Source: Cryomorphaceae bacterium
GTDB taxonomy: Bacteria > Bacteroidota > Bacteroidia > Flavobacteriales > Schleiferiaceae
Reading direction: 5' to 3'
DNA length: 14,322 nucleotides
NCBI GenBank assembly: GCA_013911625.1
Contig: JACESW010000015.1
Span: 1 to 14,322, forward strand
This document shows, in pieces, positions 1 through 8,005 of this stretch. Numbering within the stretch: position 1 is the stretch's first letter; each line of letters starts with the position of its first letter. Below the pieces are notes generated by a model. It was not told the DNA's origin. It worked only from the letters and a program-made list of their open reading frames with translations, and searched no databases. Position numbers and translations under genes: made by a program.

Positions 1-1403
1 ATATTTGGCTGTGCAAAGGCCCCGCCTCGTTGCTCAGCATAATGCTCTGGCGGCGGGAAACCAGCGATGAGTTTCACTGGAGCTCCGAAAATTCCTGGCA
101 GCATGTAAAAGCCCATGATTAGGAAGGTCAACGCAATAAATAATCTGCTCACACCAATACTCTGCACGGGGCTGTCTAATGGCATACGGAAGGCACCGAG
201 CAAATAGAAAGCTGTTGCGAATGCGATAGCTACCCAAATGGCTAGGAACAATTCTCGTTCTAGTAAATGCCACTGCATCACCATATCAGCGGTAGATAAG
301 AACTTCAAGGCAAAAGCCAATTCTAAAAATCCAAGGGTCACCTTCACTGTATTCAACCAACCTCCGGAAGAAGGCAGGGAATTTAACCAGCCCGGGAAAG
401 CAGCAAATAGGGTAAATGGAATAGCGAGCGCCAGAGCAAAACCAAACATTCCAACTGCTGGGCCTAGTAAGGATCCTCCTGAGGCGGCTTTAACAAGTAG
501 CGACCCAATAATTGGTCCTGTACAGGAGAAACTAACTAAGCTCAACGTGAAAGCCATGAAGAAAATTCCGACCATCCCTCCTTTGTTCGATGCGTCGTCC
601 GCTTTGTTCACCCAGCTTGAAGGCAAGGTAATTTCAAAAGCGCCAAAGAAACTTGCAGCAAAAACCACAAACAAGGCAAAGAATGCGAGATTAAACCACG
701 GGTTAGTGGCCATTTTATTCAAACTGTCCGCTCCAAAAAGCAGGGTCACTAAAAGCCCTAACCCTACATAAATGACAATAATGCCTATTCCATAAATGGA
801 TGCCTTAACTATACCTTCCGCTTTCGTCTTGCTTTGTTTAGTGAAGAAACTCACGGTAAGCGGAATCATTGGGAAGATACAAGGCATGATCAGGGCAGCG
901 AAACCGCCCAAGAAACCAAGCCAAAAGGTGGTCCCCAAACCGTCCCAAGGGGAAGGAAGCGGTGCATCTACTATTTCGGTTTTAAAGTCTACATAGGTTG
1001 GTGGAAGACACATCTCGTCGTTACACACCATAAATTCCAACTCGCCCTTCACCGTGAAGTCAGTCTCTTTCGGTTCTAGAAGAATGGTGAAATCTGCCGA
1101 TTCTGAGAAGAAGGCCAGATCCATTTCAAAATTCGGATCGTACTCCACGTGAGGCTCCCCTTCACTCCAGCTACCCAAAGGTGCAAAAGCACTTGACGTA
1201 TCTAGATAAAAAGACGTTGGGATTGGTCCGCCGTCTTCCAGGTTTTGGCTGTACAAATGCCATCCTTCTTCAATATCTGCATGCACAATCACTTTGATGT
1301 AGGGGTCTTGAACCTCATACGAAGTCGACCATTTCACCGGCTGAGGCTGCGCAAACAGGACCGTTGCAAATACTACCGCAAAAAGGGTAAGGATGCGTTT
1401 CAT
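1..1403 (-). CDS. dsbD: Thiol:disulfide interchange protein DsbD (partial, C-terminus beyond left edge)
   Basis: Inner-membrane protein that passes electrons from cytoplasmic thioredoxin to periplasmic thiol partners. 467 codons are visible. Residues 1-18 are a signal peptide (Lys-Arg, hydrophobic core, LFA|Q). Residues 20-140 form the periplasmic N-terminal domain with a redox pair C127/C132 (CNDEMC). The membrane domain starts near residue 155. It carries MPCIFPM (C175) and FSCTGPIIG (C294), the two cysteines that react within the membrane in this family. Several hydrophobic segments follow to about residue 448. The C-terminal thioredoxin-like domain expected in full-length DsbD (usually about 570-680 residues) is not seen because the gene runs off the window, so I cannot tell DsbD from a shorter CcdA-like fusion. 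The start ATG overlaps the tilS stop (ATGA, 4 bp), which suggests translational coupling. Confidence 0.93.
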   Translation of the reverse strand, partial: MKRILTLFAVVFATVLFAQPQPVKWSTSYEVQDPYIKVIVHADIEEGWHLYSQNLEDGGPIPTSFYLDTSSAFAPLGSWSEGEPHVEYDPNFEMDLAFFSESADFTILLEPKETDFTVKGELEFMVCNDEMCLPPTYVDFKTEIVDAPLPSPWDGLGTTFWLGFLGGFAALIMPCIFPMIPLTVSFFTKQSKTKAEGIVKASIYGIGIIVIYVGLGLLVTLLFGADSLNKMATNPWFNLAFFALFVVFAASFFGAFEITLPSSWVNKADDASNKGGMVGIFFMAFTLSLVSFSCTGPIIGSLLVKAASGGSLLGPAVGMFGFALALAIPFTLFAAFPGWLNSLPSSGGWLNTVKVTLGFLELAFALKFLSTADMVMQWHLLERELFLAIWVAIAFATAFYLLGAFRMPLDSPVQSIGVSRLFIALTFLIMGFYMLPGIFGAPVKLIAGFPPPEHYAEQRGGAFAQPN

Positions 1404-2674
1404 AGTTTCGGGTTTATCACTGCAAGATAGGCCATGTCGTCGCCTTCGGCAACTTTCATCGAATCATCAATTCGGTGCCCCAACACCCATAAAATTTTGC
1501 CTTCATGGGTAGCCACGTAAACGTGTTCCTTGTGGTGTCTTGGCAGTCTTAAATCATTTAAAAAGTCGGCTATTTTCTTCGTGCCGCTCATGCCCAAAGG
1601 CACGAATTTATCGCCGGGCCTCCACGTACGAATGACCAGGGGAAGTGGCACTTTTGTTGTCATCCACTCTTTATCAGGACCAAATTCAACCTCCGCTTTT
1701 GGCGTGGCAATGAATTGTAATTCAAAAGGCAAATGAGCAAGCTCTTCCAAAGTGGTAATAGTGTACTCTTTACGATCAACAGGGAGGTTGGGTCCAACGA
1801 TGAATTGGCCCCGATCCTTAATTAGAAGATGTGTTCGACCCGCAGTTCGCTGCCCGATCTCGCCTTTAAGCACATGCCCTACCTCCTCGAAGGAAAGTCC
1901 AGCGTCGATGCTTAAGCAGAAGCGCCACAATAAAACTTGGGCGTAAGACTCTTCGGTCCAAGGGCCTATGGCAATGTAATGCTCTCCGTTATGAAGTGTG
2001 ACAAACTGGTCCGACCATCCCTTCAGGAGGCCACCCAGCAACATCCCGTCGCGGTGGAGGTTATCTACAGTCTTCTTTAGGCCTCCTTTCCATCGAGGCT
2101 CGACCCGGTCAAGCACTGGCGAGAGAAGGTGACGAATTTGATTGCGTTTGTATTTCAAGGTTGCATTCGAGGCATCTTCCACCCAGCTCAGGCCACGCTC
2201 CTTTGCGAAGGCCAGCACCTCTGCCTTATCCATGTTGGCCATTGGTCGAATAAATCGGGTGTTGTTCATGCCGCTTACACTGGTTAAACCGCTACCGCGA
2301 AGCGCATTCATCAAGAAACTTTCGCGTCTATCGTCGGCGTGATGGGCGGTGAAAATATAGGCTGCTCCCAGTGCTTTCGCTTGCTTTTCAAAGAAATCGT
2401 AGCGGATATTTCGAGCCCAATTCTGAATATTCTCACCCTCGCGCTCCTCAGGATCAGCCTTGAGAACAATGATTTCGAAACGGTGCTCCCGAGCATACCA
2501 TCGGCACCACTGCTCATCGCTATCCGCCTCTTCACGGAGTCCATAATTTACGTGTAACAAGTAAGGACGAATATTGTAGCGCTCGACAAGCAGCTGACTG
2601 AGCACCACAGAATCCACGCCCCCGCTAAAACCGAGGACTGCTTTTTTACCAGGAAGTAATTCTGGAAGATCCAT
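1400..2674 (-). CDS. tilS: tRNA(Ile)-lysidine synthetase TilS
   Basis: Cytoplasmic ATP-dependent enzyme that converts C34 of the CAU-anticodon tRNA-Ile to lysidine, so the tRNA reads AUA codons and is charged with isoleucine. The 424-residue length is normal for the family. The N-terminal PP-loop ATPase domain has SGGVDS at 17-22 and the family motif HHADDRRES at 111-119, followed by LRGSGL. The usual DDQxET is DDRRES here, a mild variant. The C-terminal TilS domain (about 346-424) has RPGDKFVPLGMSGTKK and a WVLGHRID stretch. The gene starts 18 bp after pabB and overlaps dsbD by 4 bp, so it sits inside the lpdA-pabB-tilS-dsbD run. The short pabB-tilS gap contains TATTTTCG, one base from the Bacteroidetes -7 consensus, so a weak internal promoter is possible but unproven. 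tilS is normally essential. Confidence 0.95.
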   Translation of the reverse strand: MDLPELLPGKKAVLGFSGGVDSVVLSQLLVERYNIRPYLLHVNYGLREEADSDEQWCRWYAREHRFEIIVLKADPEEREGENIQNWARNIRYDFFEKQAKALGAAYIFTAHHADDRRESFLMNALRGSGLTSVSGMNNTRFIRPMANMDKAEVLAFAKERGLSWVEDASNATLKYKRNQIRHLLSPVLDRVEPRWKGGLKKTVDNLHRDGMLLGGLLKGWSDQFVTLHNGEHYIAIGPWTEESYAQVLLWRFCLSIDAGLSFEEVGHVLKGEIGQRTAGRTHLLIKDRGQFIVGPNLPVDRKEYTITTLEELAHLPFELQFIATPKAEVEFGPDKEWMTTKVPLPLVIRTWRPGDKFVPLGMSGTKKIADFLNDLRLPRHHKEHVYVATHEGKILWVLGHRIDDSMKVAEGDDMAYLAVINPKL

Positions 2675-2692
2675 GAAGCGAAAATAGGCCTT

Positions 2693-3946
2693 TTATTTTG
2701 CGGCCTTTAAAACACTTTCAGCCTTGAGCAAACACTCCCCATATTCTTCATCGGCGTCGCTAAGAATCGTGATAGCACCACCCACGTGCAACGTCGCTAC
2801 ACCGGTAGCTTTGTTCAAGGCAATACTTCGAATGACTACATTGAAATCAAAATCACCTTCCGGTGTAATATATCCCACGGCACCCGAATAGATCTCACGA
2901 GCCACTTTCTCATAGCGCTCGGCCAACTCCATGGCGCTTACCTTGGGAGCTCCAGTCATCGAACCCATAGGAAAACTTGCTGCGATAATGTCCCAATTGC
3001 TCACTCCTTCTTTGACCTCAGCCTCAACGGTACTTATCATCTGATTGACATTTTTGAAAGCATAGGTACCAAAGAGCTCACTCACTTTTACCGTACCCTT
3101 CTTTGCCACTCTAGACAAGTCGTTTCGTACCAAATCGACAATCATGACATTTTCAGCGCGCTCCTTGTCACTTTCCACGAGTGCCGCTTGAGCCGCCTCA
3201 TTGTCCGTATTAGAATATCTATTTGTACCCTTAATGGGTTGAGAACAAATCCGGCTGCCCTCCCTTTTGATGTAGCGTTCTGGGGATGTGCAGAGCAGTT
3301 CGTGGTCCCTCATCTTGATATAAGCCGAGAATGGGGCCTCTGTTCCTGCCACCATATTGTTATAGAGACCAATGCTATCCACTTCCTCAAAATCTGCTTT
3401 AAAGGCGGTGCAATAGTTCACCTCGTAAATATCCCCACGCTGAATGTGGTTCTTCAAAGCATTGACATTGGCAATGTATTCCTCCTTGGTCTCAACAGGT
3501 TCAAAATGCAATGAAGTGTGGCCTGAGGCCGTACGCTTTGAAGCATCCATAACTTCTCGCATCGCCCGTTCTGCCGCAACAGCATCCTCAGCCCAAATCT
3601 CGAGGGTTCCATCCATATGTAGAACCCCTGCCACCTCAGGGGTAAAGAATTGGGTATGCGGCCATTGACCTAGGGCATCATTTTTCTGGGTGACCGATTC
3701 AAATTGAGTTCTAAGCTCATAGCCTAGAAAACCAAACTTCCAACCATCACTTAAGGTATCTGAATCTACCTGAGCATCAGTAAATATGTCACGGGCACCC
3801 CAACCAAAAATGAGCTCATAGCGCTTCTCAGAATTTGGATAGCTGTTGCTTGTGTAGAGCGCAAAAAAAGATCGACCACTGGAAAGCTCCAGCAGTCGAT
3901 GCTCTATACCTCTCGGATCGACCTTGTATGTCGATGCCTTAGTCAT
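2693..3946 (-). CDS. pabB: Aminodeoxychorismate synthase component I (PabB)
   Basis: Chorismate-utilising enzyme that makes 4-amino-4-deoxychorismate for folate synthesis, using ammonia from a glutaminase partner (PabA) not present here. I place the start at the ATG at 3946, giving 417 residues. An upstream in-frame start would extend into lpdA and adds no family sequence. The catalytic domain holds PIKGT at 237-241. The lysine K239 is typical of PabB, whereas TrpE has PIAGT. It also holds KERAENVMIVDLVRNDLSR (261-279), FPMGSMTGAPK (325-335) and a C-terminal GGAI...ECLLKAESVLKA segment. The region before about residue 140 is a short, diverged N-terminal domain. Start and lpdA stop share one base (TAATG), implying coupled translation. 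Anthranilate synthase or isochorismate synthase is less likely because of PIKGT. Confidence 0.88.
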   Translation of the reverse strand: MTKASTYKVDPRGIEHRLLELSSGRSFFALYTSNSYPNSEKRYELIFGWGARDIFTDAQVDSDTLSDGWKFGFLGYELRTQFESVTQKNDALGQWPHTQFFTPEVAGVLHMDGTLEIWAEDAVAAERAMREVMDASKRTASGHTSLHFEPVETKEEYIANVNALKNHIQRGDIYEVNYCTAFKADFEEVDSIGLYNNMVAGTEAPFSAYIKMRDHELLCTSPERYIKREGSRICSQPIKGTNRYSNTDNEAAQAALVESDKERAENVMIVDLVRNDLSRVAKKGTVKVSELFGTYAFKNVNQMISTVEAEVKEGVSNWDIIAASFPMGSMTGAPKVSAMELAERYEKVAREIYSGAVGYITPEGDFDFNVVIRSIALNKATGVATLHVGGAITILSDADEEYGECLLKAESVLKAAK

Positions 3947-5343
3947 TAACTGTGTATTGCGCGATTTGCAGTAGCTGCTAATGCTGCTTCTTTCAATGCC
4001 TCTGTATATGTCGGGTGACCGTGGCAAATACGAGCTATATCCTCAGCAGATGCGCGGAATTCCATCGCAGTTACGGCCTCCATGATAATATCGGCAGCGC
4101 GTGCAGCAACAATGTGTACGCCCAATACCTCATCGGTATTTTTATCGGCCAATACCTTCACCACACCATCAATATCGCCTGAAGCTCTAGAACGTCCCAA
4201 AGCGCGCATTGGGAACGAACCTACTTTGTACGCAGCGCCTTCCTCTTTCAATTGCTCCTCTGTCTTACCAACAGCGGCAACCTCTGGCCAAGTATAAACA
4301 ATACCCGGGATTAAATCATAGTTGATGTGCGGTTTCTCTCCAGCGATAGATTCTGCGACAAATACACCTTCTTCTTCAGCTTTATGAGCAAGCATTGCTC
4401 CGCGAACTACATCACCAATGGCATAGATATTTGGAACTGTAGTCTGCAAGTGATCGTTCACCGCAATACGGCCACGCTCATCTGTTTCAATTCCAACGTT
4501 TTCCAAGCCAAGCTTCGCCGTGTAGGCACCTCGACCTACTGCTACAAGACAGTAATCGCCTTCAAAAACGACTTCTTCACCTTTCTTGTTAGTAGCTGTT
4601 ACCTTAACTACATCCCCGTCGCGACTTACATCGCTCACCTTGGTGCTCAGACTAAACTTCACACCGAGCTTTTTCATACTGCGCATGAGCTCTTTACCCA
4701 TGGCTCCGTCCATAGTTGGAATGATGCTCTTGGCGTACTCTACCACGGTCACATCAGCGCCTAGACGCGCGTATACTGACCCTAATTCAAGACCAATAAC
4801 ACCACCTCCAATCACGACCATGTGCTTCGGAATCTCTTTAAGGCTAAGTGCTTCCGTTGAAGAAATGATGCGCTCCTTGTCGAACTTCGCGAACGGAAGC
4901 TCGATAGGCTTCGATCCGGTTGCAAGGATGATGTGCTTGGCACTCACCGTAGTGGTCTGTTCACCAGCTATCTGAACCGTGTTTTTATCTACTAACGAAC
5001 CGAAGCCGTGCAACACGTCGATCTCGTTTTTCTTCATCAAGTAGTCAATACCGTCACAAGTCGTGCTTACCACACCTGCTTTACGCTCAATCATTTTAGC
5101 GAAATCAACGGTTGGCTTCTCCACGTTAATGCCGTGCGCCTCGAAAGAATGCACAGCAGCATGGTAATGCTCTGAAGAATCTAGCAAAGCCTTCGAAGGG
5201 ATACACCCCACATTCAAACAAGTACCACCCAAGGTGTTGTACTTTTCAACCAATGCTGTTTTCATGCCTAACTGGGCACATCTGATCGCACTTACATAGC
5301 CTCCAGGACCTGAACCGATTACTACTACGTCGTATGAACTCAT
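3946..5343 (-). CDS. lpdA: Dihydrolipoyl dehydrogenase (E3)
   Basis: FAD enzyme that reoxidises dihydrolipoamide with NAD+ in 2-oxoacid dehydrogenase complexes and in the glycine cleavage system. The 465-residue length is typical. The FAD-binding motif is IGSGPGGY at 9-16, the redox disulfide is C42/C47 in GGTCLNVGCIPSKALL, and the NAD-binding GGGVIG is at 179-184. The C-terminal catalytic His-Glu pair is H443 and E448 in HGHPTYTE. No E1 or E2 subunit gene lies nearby, so this E3 is a free-standing copy probably shared by several complexes. It is the first gene of the minus-strand set lpdA-pabB-tilS-dsbD, separated from lnt by 48 bp that contain a good -7 element. The ATG at 5343 gives the normal N-terminus (MSSYDVVVIG). 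Confidence 0.96.
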   Translation of the reverse strand: MSSYDVVVIGSGPGGYVSAIRCAQLGMKTALVEKYNTLGGTCLNVGCIPSKALLDSSEHYHAAVHSFEAHGINVEKPTVDFAKMIERKAGVVSTTCDGIDYLMKKNEIDVLHGFGSLVDKNTVQIAGEQTTTVSAKHIILATGSKPIELPFAKFDKERIISSTEALSLKEIPKHMVVIGGGVIGLELGSVYARLGADVTVVEYAKSIIPTMDGAMGKELMRSMKKLGVKFSLSTKVSDVSRDGDVVKVTATNKKGEEVVFEGDYCLVAVGRGAYTAKLGLENVGIETDERGRIAVNDHLQTTVPNIYAIGDVVRGAMLAHKAEEEGVFVAESIAGEKPHINYDLIPGIVYTWPEVAAVGKTEEQLKEEGAAYKVGSFPMRALGRSRASGDIDGVVKVLADKNTDEVLGVHIVAARAADIIMEAVTAMEFRASAEDIARICHGHPTYTEALKEAALAATANRAIHS

Positions 5344-5366
5344 GTAAAATTGTTTTTAACGGTGTG

Positions 5367-5374
5367 CAAAGTTA
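5367..5374 (-). promoter_or_regulatory. Bacteroidetes-type -7 element upstream of lpdA
   Basis: On the minus strand this reads TAACTTTG followed by CA, a full match to the Bacteroidetes -7 consensus TAnnTTTG. It lies 23 bp upstream of the lpdA ATG, predicting a leader of roughly 18 nt. No clear -33 TTG is visible at the expected distance, where the lnt 3' end lies. It would start an lpdA-pabB-tilS-dsbD transcript independently of lnt. Confidence 0.6.
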
Positions 5375-5391
5375 CATACCGCACCTAACTA

Positions 5392-6942
5392 CTAGGGTTT
5401 AATTCTGAAAAATCTGCTAATTAGGACGATAAGGAGAATACACACGAAGAGGATGCTCATTAAAGGCCCGAGCCAATTGCCTGTCTTCACATACAAGGTC
5501 TCTCCTTCCATCAAAGGGACTTCACTCAGAAGCACCCCTTCTTCTTCCCAATTTAATCGGTCTAAAGGCCGTCCTTTGGTATCAATTATCGTGCTTATGC
5601 CCGTATTCGCACTACGCACCACATACTTGCGCTGCTCGATGGCTCTGAGACCGGCGAAACGCATGTGTTGCACGTGTCCGTCGGTATTGCCCCACCAGCC
5701 ATCGTTTGTAATCACTGCCAATAGATTTGCACCGGCTCTTGCGTATTCGGTCGCATACCCAGAAAACTCATTTTCCCAGCAAATGATAGGTGCCAATTTT
5801 AATCCAAGAACGGTATCCACAAAAACCTTTCGCTCTGTCGAGGTCCCTAATGTTCCTGATGTACCGCCCAATTCAAGGGCCCAATCGCCTAGAATCGGCT
5901 GTAAATACTTAACAAAAGGCATGGATTCACCGCCGACCACCAACTTTCCTTTATGATAGATGTCCCAAGGCTTCATAGAGCTGCTTTGGAAAAGCGCCGT
6001 ATTGTATAATGTGTAATAGCGGTCTCCCATAGGTCGGTTGAAATACGTTTTCTCCTCCTGGAAATCATACGTCGTTGCGCCAAAAATGGCTGACTTGCCG
6101 TAATTCTTCAAGACTTGTTTAAACATCGCGTCATTGACCGATTTTTCTAAAACCAATTCCTGTCGTGCCTTTGGCAGGAACGTTTCTGGGAGCACAAGCA
6201 AGTCAACGTCCGAGGCACCACTCTCTTTGAGTAACCGATCCACTTTCTGTATCTGTGTGCGTTCCGGAGTACTCCATTTTTCTGTGTACGAGTTGATGTT
6301 CGGCTGTACTACCGCTACTGAGAGGGAGGTATTAGAACTGGCCTCTGGCATAAAAAACATCCCCAAGCTCAATAAAACAGGTGCAAGCATAACCGCTGCT
6401 CTTACAAAATTCTTTGTGGTGACTTGGCAGGTGATGGCCACAATCAATACCCATAAAGTACCTCCGGCATTGCCAATCAATGAATACCACTGCACGAGCT
6501 CAGGCCATGCGTAAAAGGTATTTCCTAGATGCAACCAAGGAAAGGCCAAACCCCAATATTCGTGGAGGTGTTCAAAAGCCATCCAAGAGGCAATAACAGG
6601 CAACCAGGCCAATGCCGACCGAAGCCCAAGACGGATGAACATCGCTCGGGCTCGAATACCGAACCACAATGCAAATGCCATAAGCCACGCGTTGATTCCA
6701 ACTGTGGCAATGACCCCAAGGGGATGGGCATTCGCTATCCAATAAGTAGTACCGCCATTCCAAAAGGCGAAGGCGAGGTACAAAAAGAGCAATGGACGCT
6801 TTTTTCTTCCGGCCAACTCAAGGAGCATGACCCAAGCAGGAAACAAGAACACCACGAGGGGGCTCCAAGTCCAAGCGGCAATCAAACAAATCCCAGCCAG
6901 CAGACTCAGATAAAATGAATTGAGTTTTTTCCAATCGGTCAT
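5392..6942 (-). CDS. lnt: Apolipoprotein N-acyltransferase Lnt
   Basis: Inner-membrane enzyme that adds the third acyl chain, from a phospholipid, to the N-terminal diacylglyceryl-cysteine of lipoproteins. With the ATG at 6942 it has 516 residues, close to the usual length. About six or more hydrophobic segments fill residues 8-200. A periplasmic nitrilase-like domain follows (about 205-480) and a final membrane helix lies near 488-510. The catalytic triad fits E253 (LPET), K331 (YHKGKLV) and C388 (IICWENEF). RSANTGIS in the 440s is also typical. The loop usually written LVPFGE is LVVGGES here. An ATG at 6960 would add six residues and cannot be excluded. It diverges from pssA with 29 bp between start codons. 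Both proteins act on membrane phospholipid, so joint control is plausible. Confidence 0.92.
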   Translation of the reverse strand: MTDWKKLNSFYLSLLAGICLIAAWTWSPLVVFLFPAWVMLLELAGRKKRPLLFLYLAFAFWNGGTTYWIANAHPLGVIATVGINAWLMAFALWFGIRARAMFIRLGLRSALAWLPVIASWMAFEHLHEYWGLAFPWLHLGNTFYAWPELVQWYSLIGNAGGTLWVLIVAITCQVTTKNFVRAAVMLAPVLLSLGMFFMPEASSNTSLSVAVVQPNINSYTEKWSTPERTQIQKVDRLLKESGASDVDLLVLPETFLPKARQELVLEKSVNDAMFKQVLKNYGKSAIFGATTYDFQEEKTYFNRPMGDRYYTLYNTALFQSSSMKPWDIYHKGKLVVGGESMPFVKYLQPILGDWALELGGTSGTLGTSTERKVFVDTVLGLKLAPIICWENEFSGYATEYARAGANLLAVITNDGWWGNTDGHVQHMRFAGLRAIEQRKYVVRSANTGISTIIDTKGRPLDRLNWEEEGVLLSEVPLMEGETLYVKTGNWLGPLMSILFVCILLIVLISRFFRIKP

Positions 6943-6947
6943 AGCGC

Positions 6948-6955
6948 CAAAATAA
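6948..6955 (-). promoter_or_regulatory. Possible -7 element for lnt
   Basis: The minus strand reads TTATTTTG, matching TAnnTTTG at seven of eight positions. Its last base is 5 bp before the lnt ATG at 6942, so a transcript from it would have almost no leader. No -33 TTG is present at a standard spacing; the nearest TTG lies only 14 bp upstream. Weak evidence, and position is the main support. Confidence 0.25.
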
Positions 6956-6957
6956 TG

Positions 6958-6965
6958 CATCTTTG
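6958..6965 (+). promoter_or_regulatory. Possible -7 element for pssA
   Basis: The plus strand reads CATCTTTG followed by CA, a seven-of-eight match to TAnnTTTG. It shares ATCTTTGCA with the perfect element upstream of the pterin-synthase gene at 8669. The last base is 6 bp before the pssA ATG at 6972, so the mRNA would be leaderless or nearly so. The -33 region would fall inside the lnt start region. Confidence 0.35.
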
Positions 6966-6971
6966 CACCCA

Positions 6972-7691
6972 ATGAAACACATTCCGAATCTTTTAACGCT
7001 CATTAACGCCTCTTGCGGGGTTGTAGCCATCTATTTCATCGTGGCGCAGAGTACAAATGGTGTTGCAGCTTGCTTATTACTCGCCGCACTTTGTGATTTA
7101 TTGGACGGAATGCTCGCACGTCGATTGGGTGTACAAGGCCCTCTTGGTCAACAACTCGATTCACTGGCTGACGCCATTTCATTTGGAGCAGTTCCTGCGT
7201 TCTTATGGTCAAGCATCCTCAGTGATTACGGCACCTTGGACCAACCTTGGGCCATCATTTTGGGAGCGAGCGTGGCTGCCTCAAGCGTGTATCGTCTGGC
7301 AAAGTTCAATTTGAGTACCGACCAGAGTGTAGACTTTATTGGGATGCCAACACCTGCAAATGCCTTGTTCGCCCTAGGACTTTGGATCTGGCTAGGACGG
7401 TGGGAGCAATGGGATTGGATTGTTAACATGTCCGAAGACGAGCGCACTGCAATGACCCTCATACTTATCAGTATTCTCAGTCTTAGCGTGTATTGGCTAA
7501 ACTCTCGCATGCCTATCTTGAGTTTTAAATCTACTGATGATAAGATTCGTAGAAATGCGCAAATAATATTAGTCGTACTCTTCTGCCTAATGGTTATTTT
7601 TGTCGGACAATTAGCATTTACTATAACCGTTGCGACGCTTCCTTTATTGAGCTTTGCAACAGATTATTTATCAAAAAGAAAAATCAATTAA
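6972..7691 (+). CDS. pssA: CDP-diacylglycerol--serine O-phosphatidyltransferase (phosphatidylserine synthase)
   Basis: Membrane enzyme that transfers phosphatidate from CDP-diacylglycerol to serine, the first committed step to phosphatidylserine and then phosphatidylethanolamine. With the ATG at 6972 it has 239 residues. A TTG at 6963 in the same frame would add only three residues and is less likely. The complete CDP-alcohol phosphotransferase signature is visible: D42, D45, G46, A49, R50, G59, D63 and D67. Several hydrophobic segments flank it, matching the small integral-membrane type II PssA and not the soluble PLD-like type. PssA is preferred over phosphatidylglycerophosphate synthase because of the N-terminal IPNLLTLINASCG pattern and length, but signature residues alone do not fix the acceptor. 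The purS ATG follows after one base. Confidence 0.88.
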   Translation: MKHIPNLLTLINASCGVVAIYFIVAQSTNGVAACLLLAALCDLLDGMLARRLGVQGPLGQQLDSLADAISFGAVPAFLWSSILSDYGTLDQPWAIILGASVAASSVYRLAKFNLSTDQSVDFIGMPTPANALFALGLWIWLGRWEQWDWIVNMSEDERTAMTLILISILSLSVYWLNSRMPILSFKSTDDKIRRNAQIILVVLFCLMVIFVGQLAFTITVATLPLLSFATDYLSKRKIN

Positions 7692-7692
7692 G

Positions 7693-7944
7693 ATGAAATT
7701 CACTGCTCAAATCAACGTGATGCCACAAAAAGCACTACTCGATCCACAAGGAAAAGCGGTTGGTGCAAACTTGAAAAACATTGGCTTGGAAGCGTGTGGT
7801 AACGTACGTATTGGTAAGCACATCACAATGGAAGTAGATGCTGCGGATACTGCAGCAGCTGAAGCAATGGTAAAGGAAGCATGCGAAAAGCTTTTGATTA
7901 ATCCTGTAATGGAGGCTTTCGAATTTACCGTAAGCGCATCTTAA
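7693..7944 (+). CDS. purS: Phosphoribosylformylglycinamidine synthase subunit PurS
   Basis: Small subunit of the FGAM synthase complex (PurS, PurL, PurQ) in the fourth step of purine synthesis; PurS dimers bridge the glutaminase PurQ and synthase PurL. The 83-residue protein matches the family throughout: a starting beta strand (MKFTAQINVMP), LLDPQGKAVGANLKNIG at about 17-33, VRIGKHI near 39-45, and VKEACEKLLINPVMEAFEF near the C-terminus. The ATG at 7693 is chosen over one 39 bp upstream because the upstream one lies inside pssA and adds no family sequence. The gap to pssA is one base, so the two are probably cotranscribed. purL and purQ are not in the window. Confidence 0.93.
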   Translation: MKFTAQINVMPQKALLDPQGKAVGANLKNIGLEACGNVRIGKHITMEVDAADTAAAEAMVKEACEKLLINPVMEAFEFTVSAS

Positions 7945-7966
7945 TCATCCCATTTTTCATCCCATT
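7945..7966. repeat. Short direct repeat in the purS-acpH gap
   Basis: The ten-base word TCATCCCATT occurs twice, at 7945-7954 and 7957-7966, directly after the purS stop. The remaining gap to the next gene holds TAAGTTCG at 7976-7983, one base from the -7 consensus. There is no terminator-like stem. This may be chance, or a small operator for a weak promoter. Confidence 0.25.
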
Positions 7967-8005
7967 CAGAGGAATTAAGTTCGACAATCAACTCAGAACT
8001 ACCTC

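Noticed and set aside
238..771. A 177-codon plus-strand open frame opposite dsbD
   Set aside because: The minus strand encodes DsbD continuously through this region, with membrane segments and key cysteines. The plus frame is Lys/Pro/Ala-rich shadow sequence.
2681..2700. Imperfect AT-rich inverted repeat between pabB and tilS
   Set aside because: The match is short and interrupted in A/T-rich sequence, and a terminator here would cut a tightly spaced gene run.
2786..3514. A 242-codon open frame on the plus strand opposite pabB
   Set aside because: Its translation shows no family motif and is rich in Cys, His and Ile as expected for an antisense shadow; pabB on the other strand carries a full set of motifs.
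3947..4027. Longer pabB start that would add 27 residues
   Set aside because: The extra segment lies inside the lpdA coding region, and the ATG at 3946 forms a typical TAATG coupled start.
4327..4975. Overlapping plus-strand open frames of 129-145 codons opposite lpdA
   Set aside because: They lie wholly within lpdA, show no recognisable domain and have no promoter or conserved start context.
6943..6972. Longer lnt starts at 6960 (ATG) or 6972 (TTG), and the TTG pssA start at 6963
   Set aside because: The added residues look unlike either family's N-terminus and would make the two genes overlap or nearly abut; the ATGs at 6942 and 6972 are simpler. The 6960 start for lnt cannot be fully excluded.
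7654..7692. Upstream in-frame ATG for purS
   Set aside because: It adds 13 residues from within pssA that are not part of the PurS fold; the ATG at 7693 gives the standard N-terminus.
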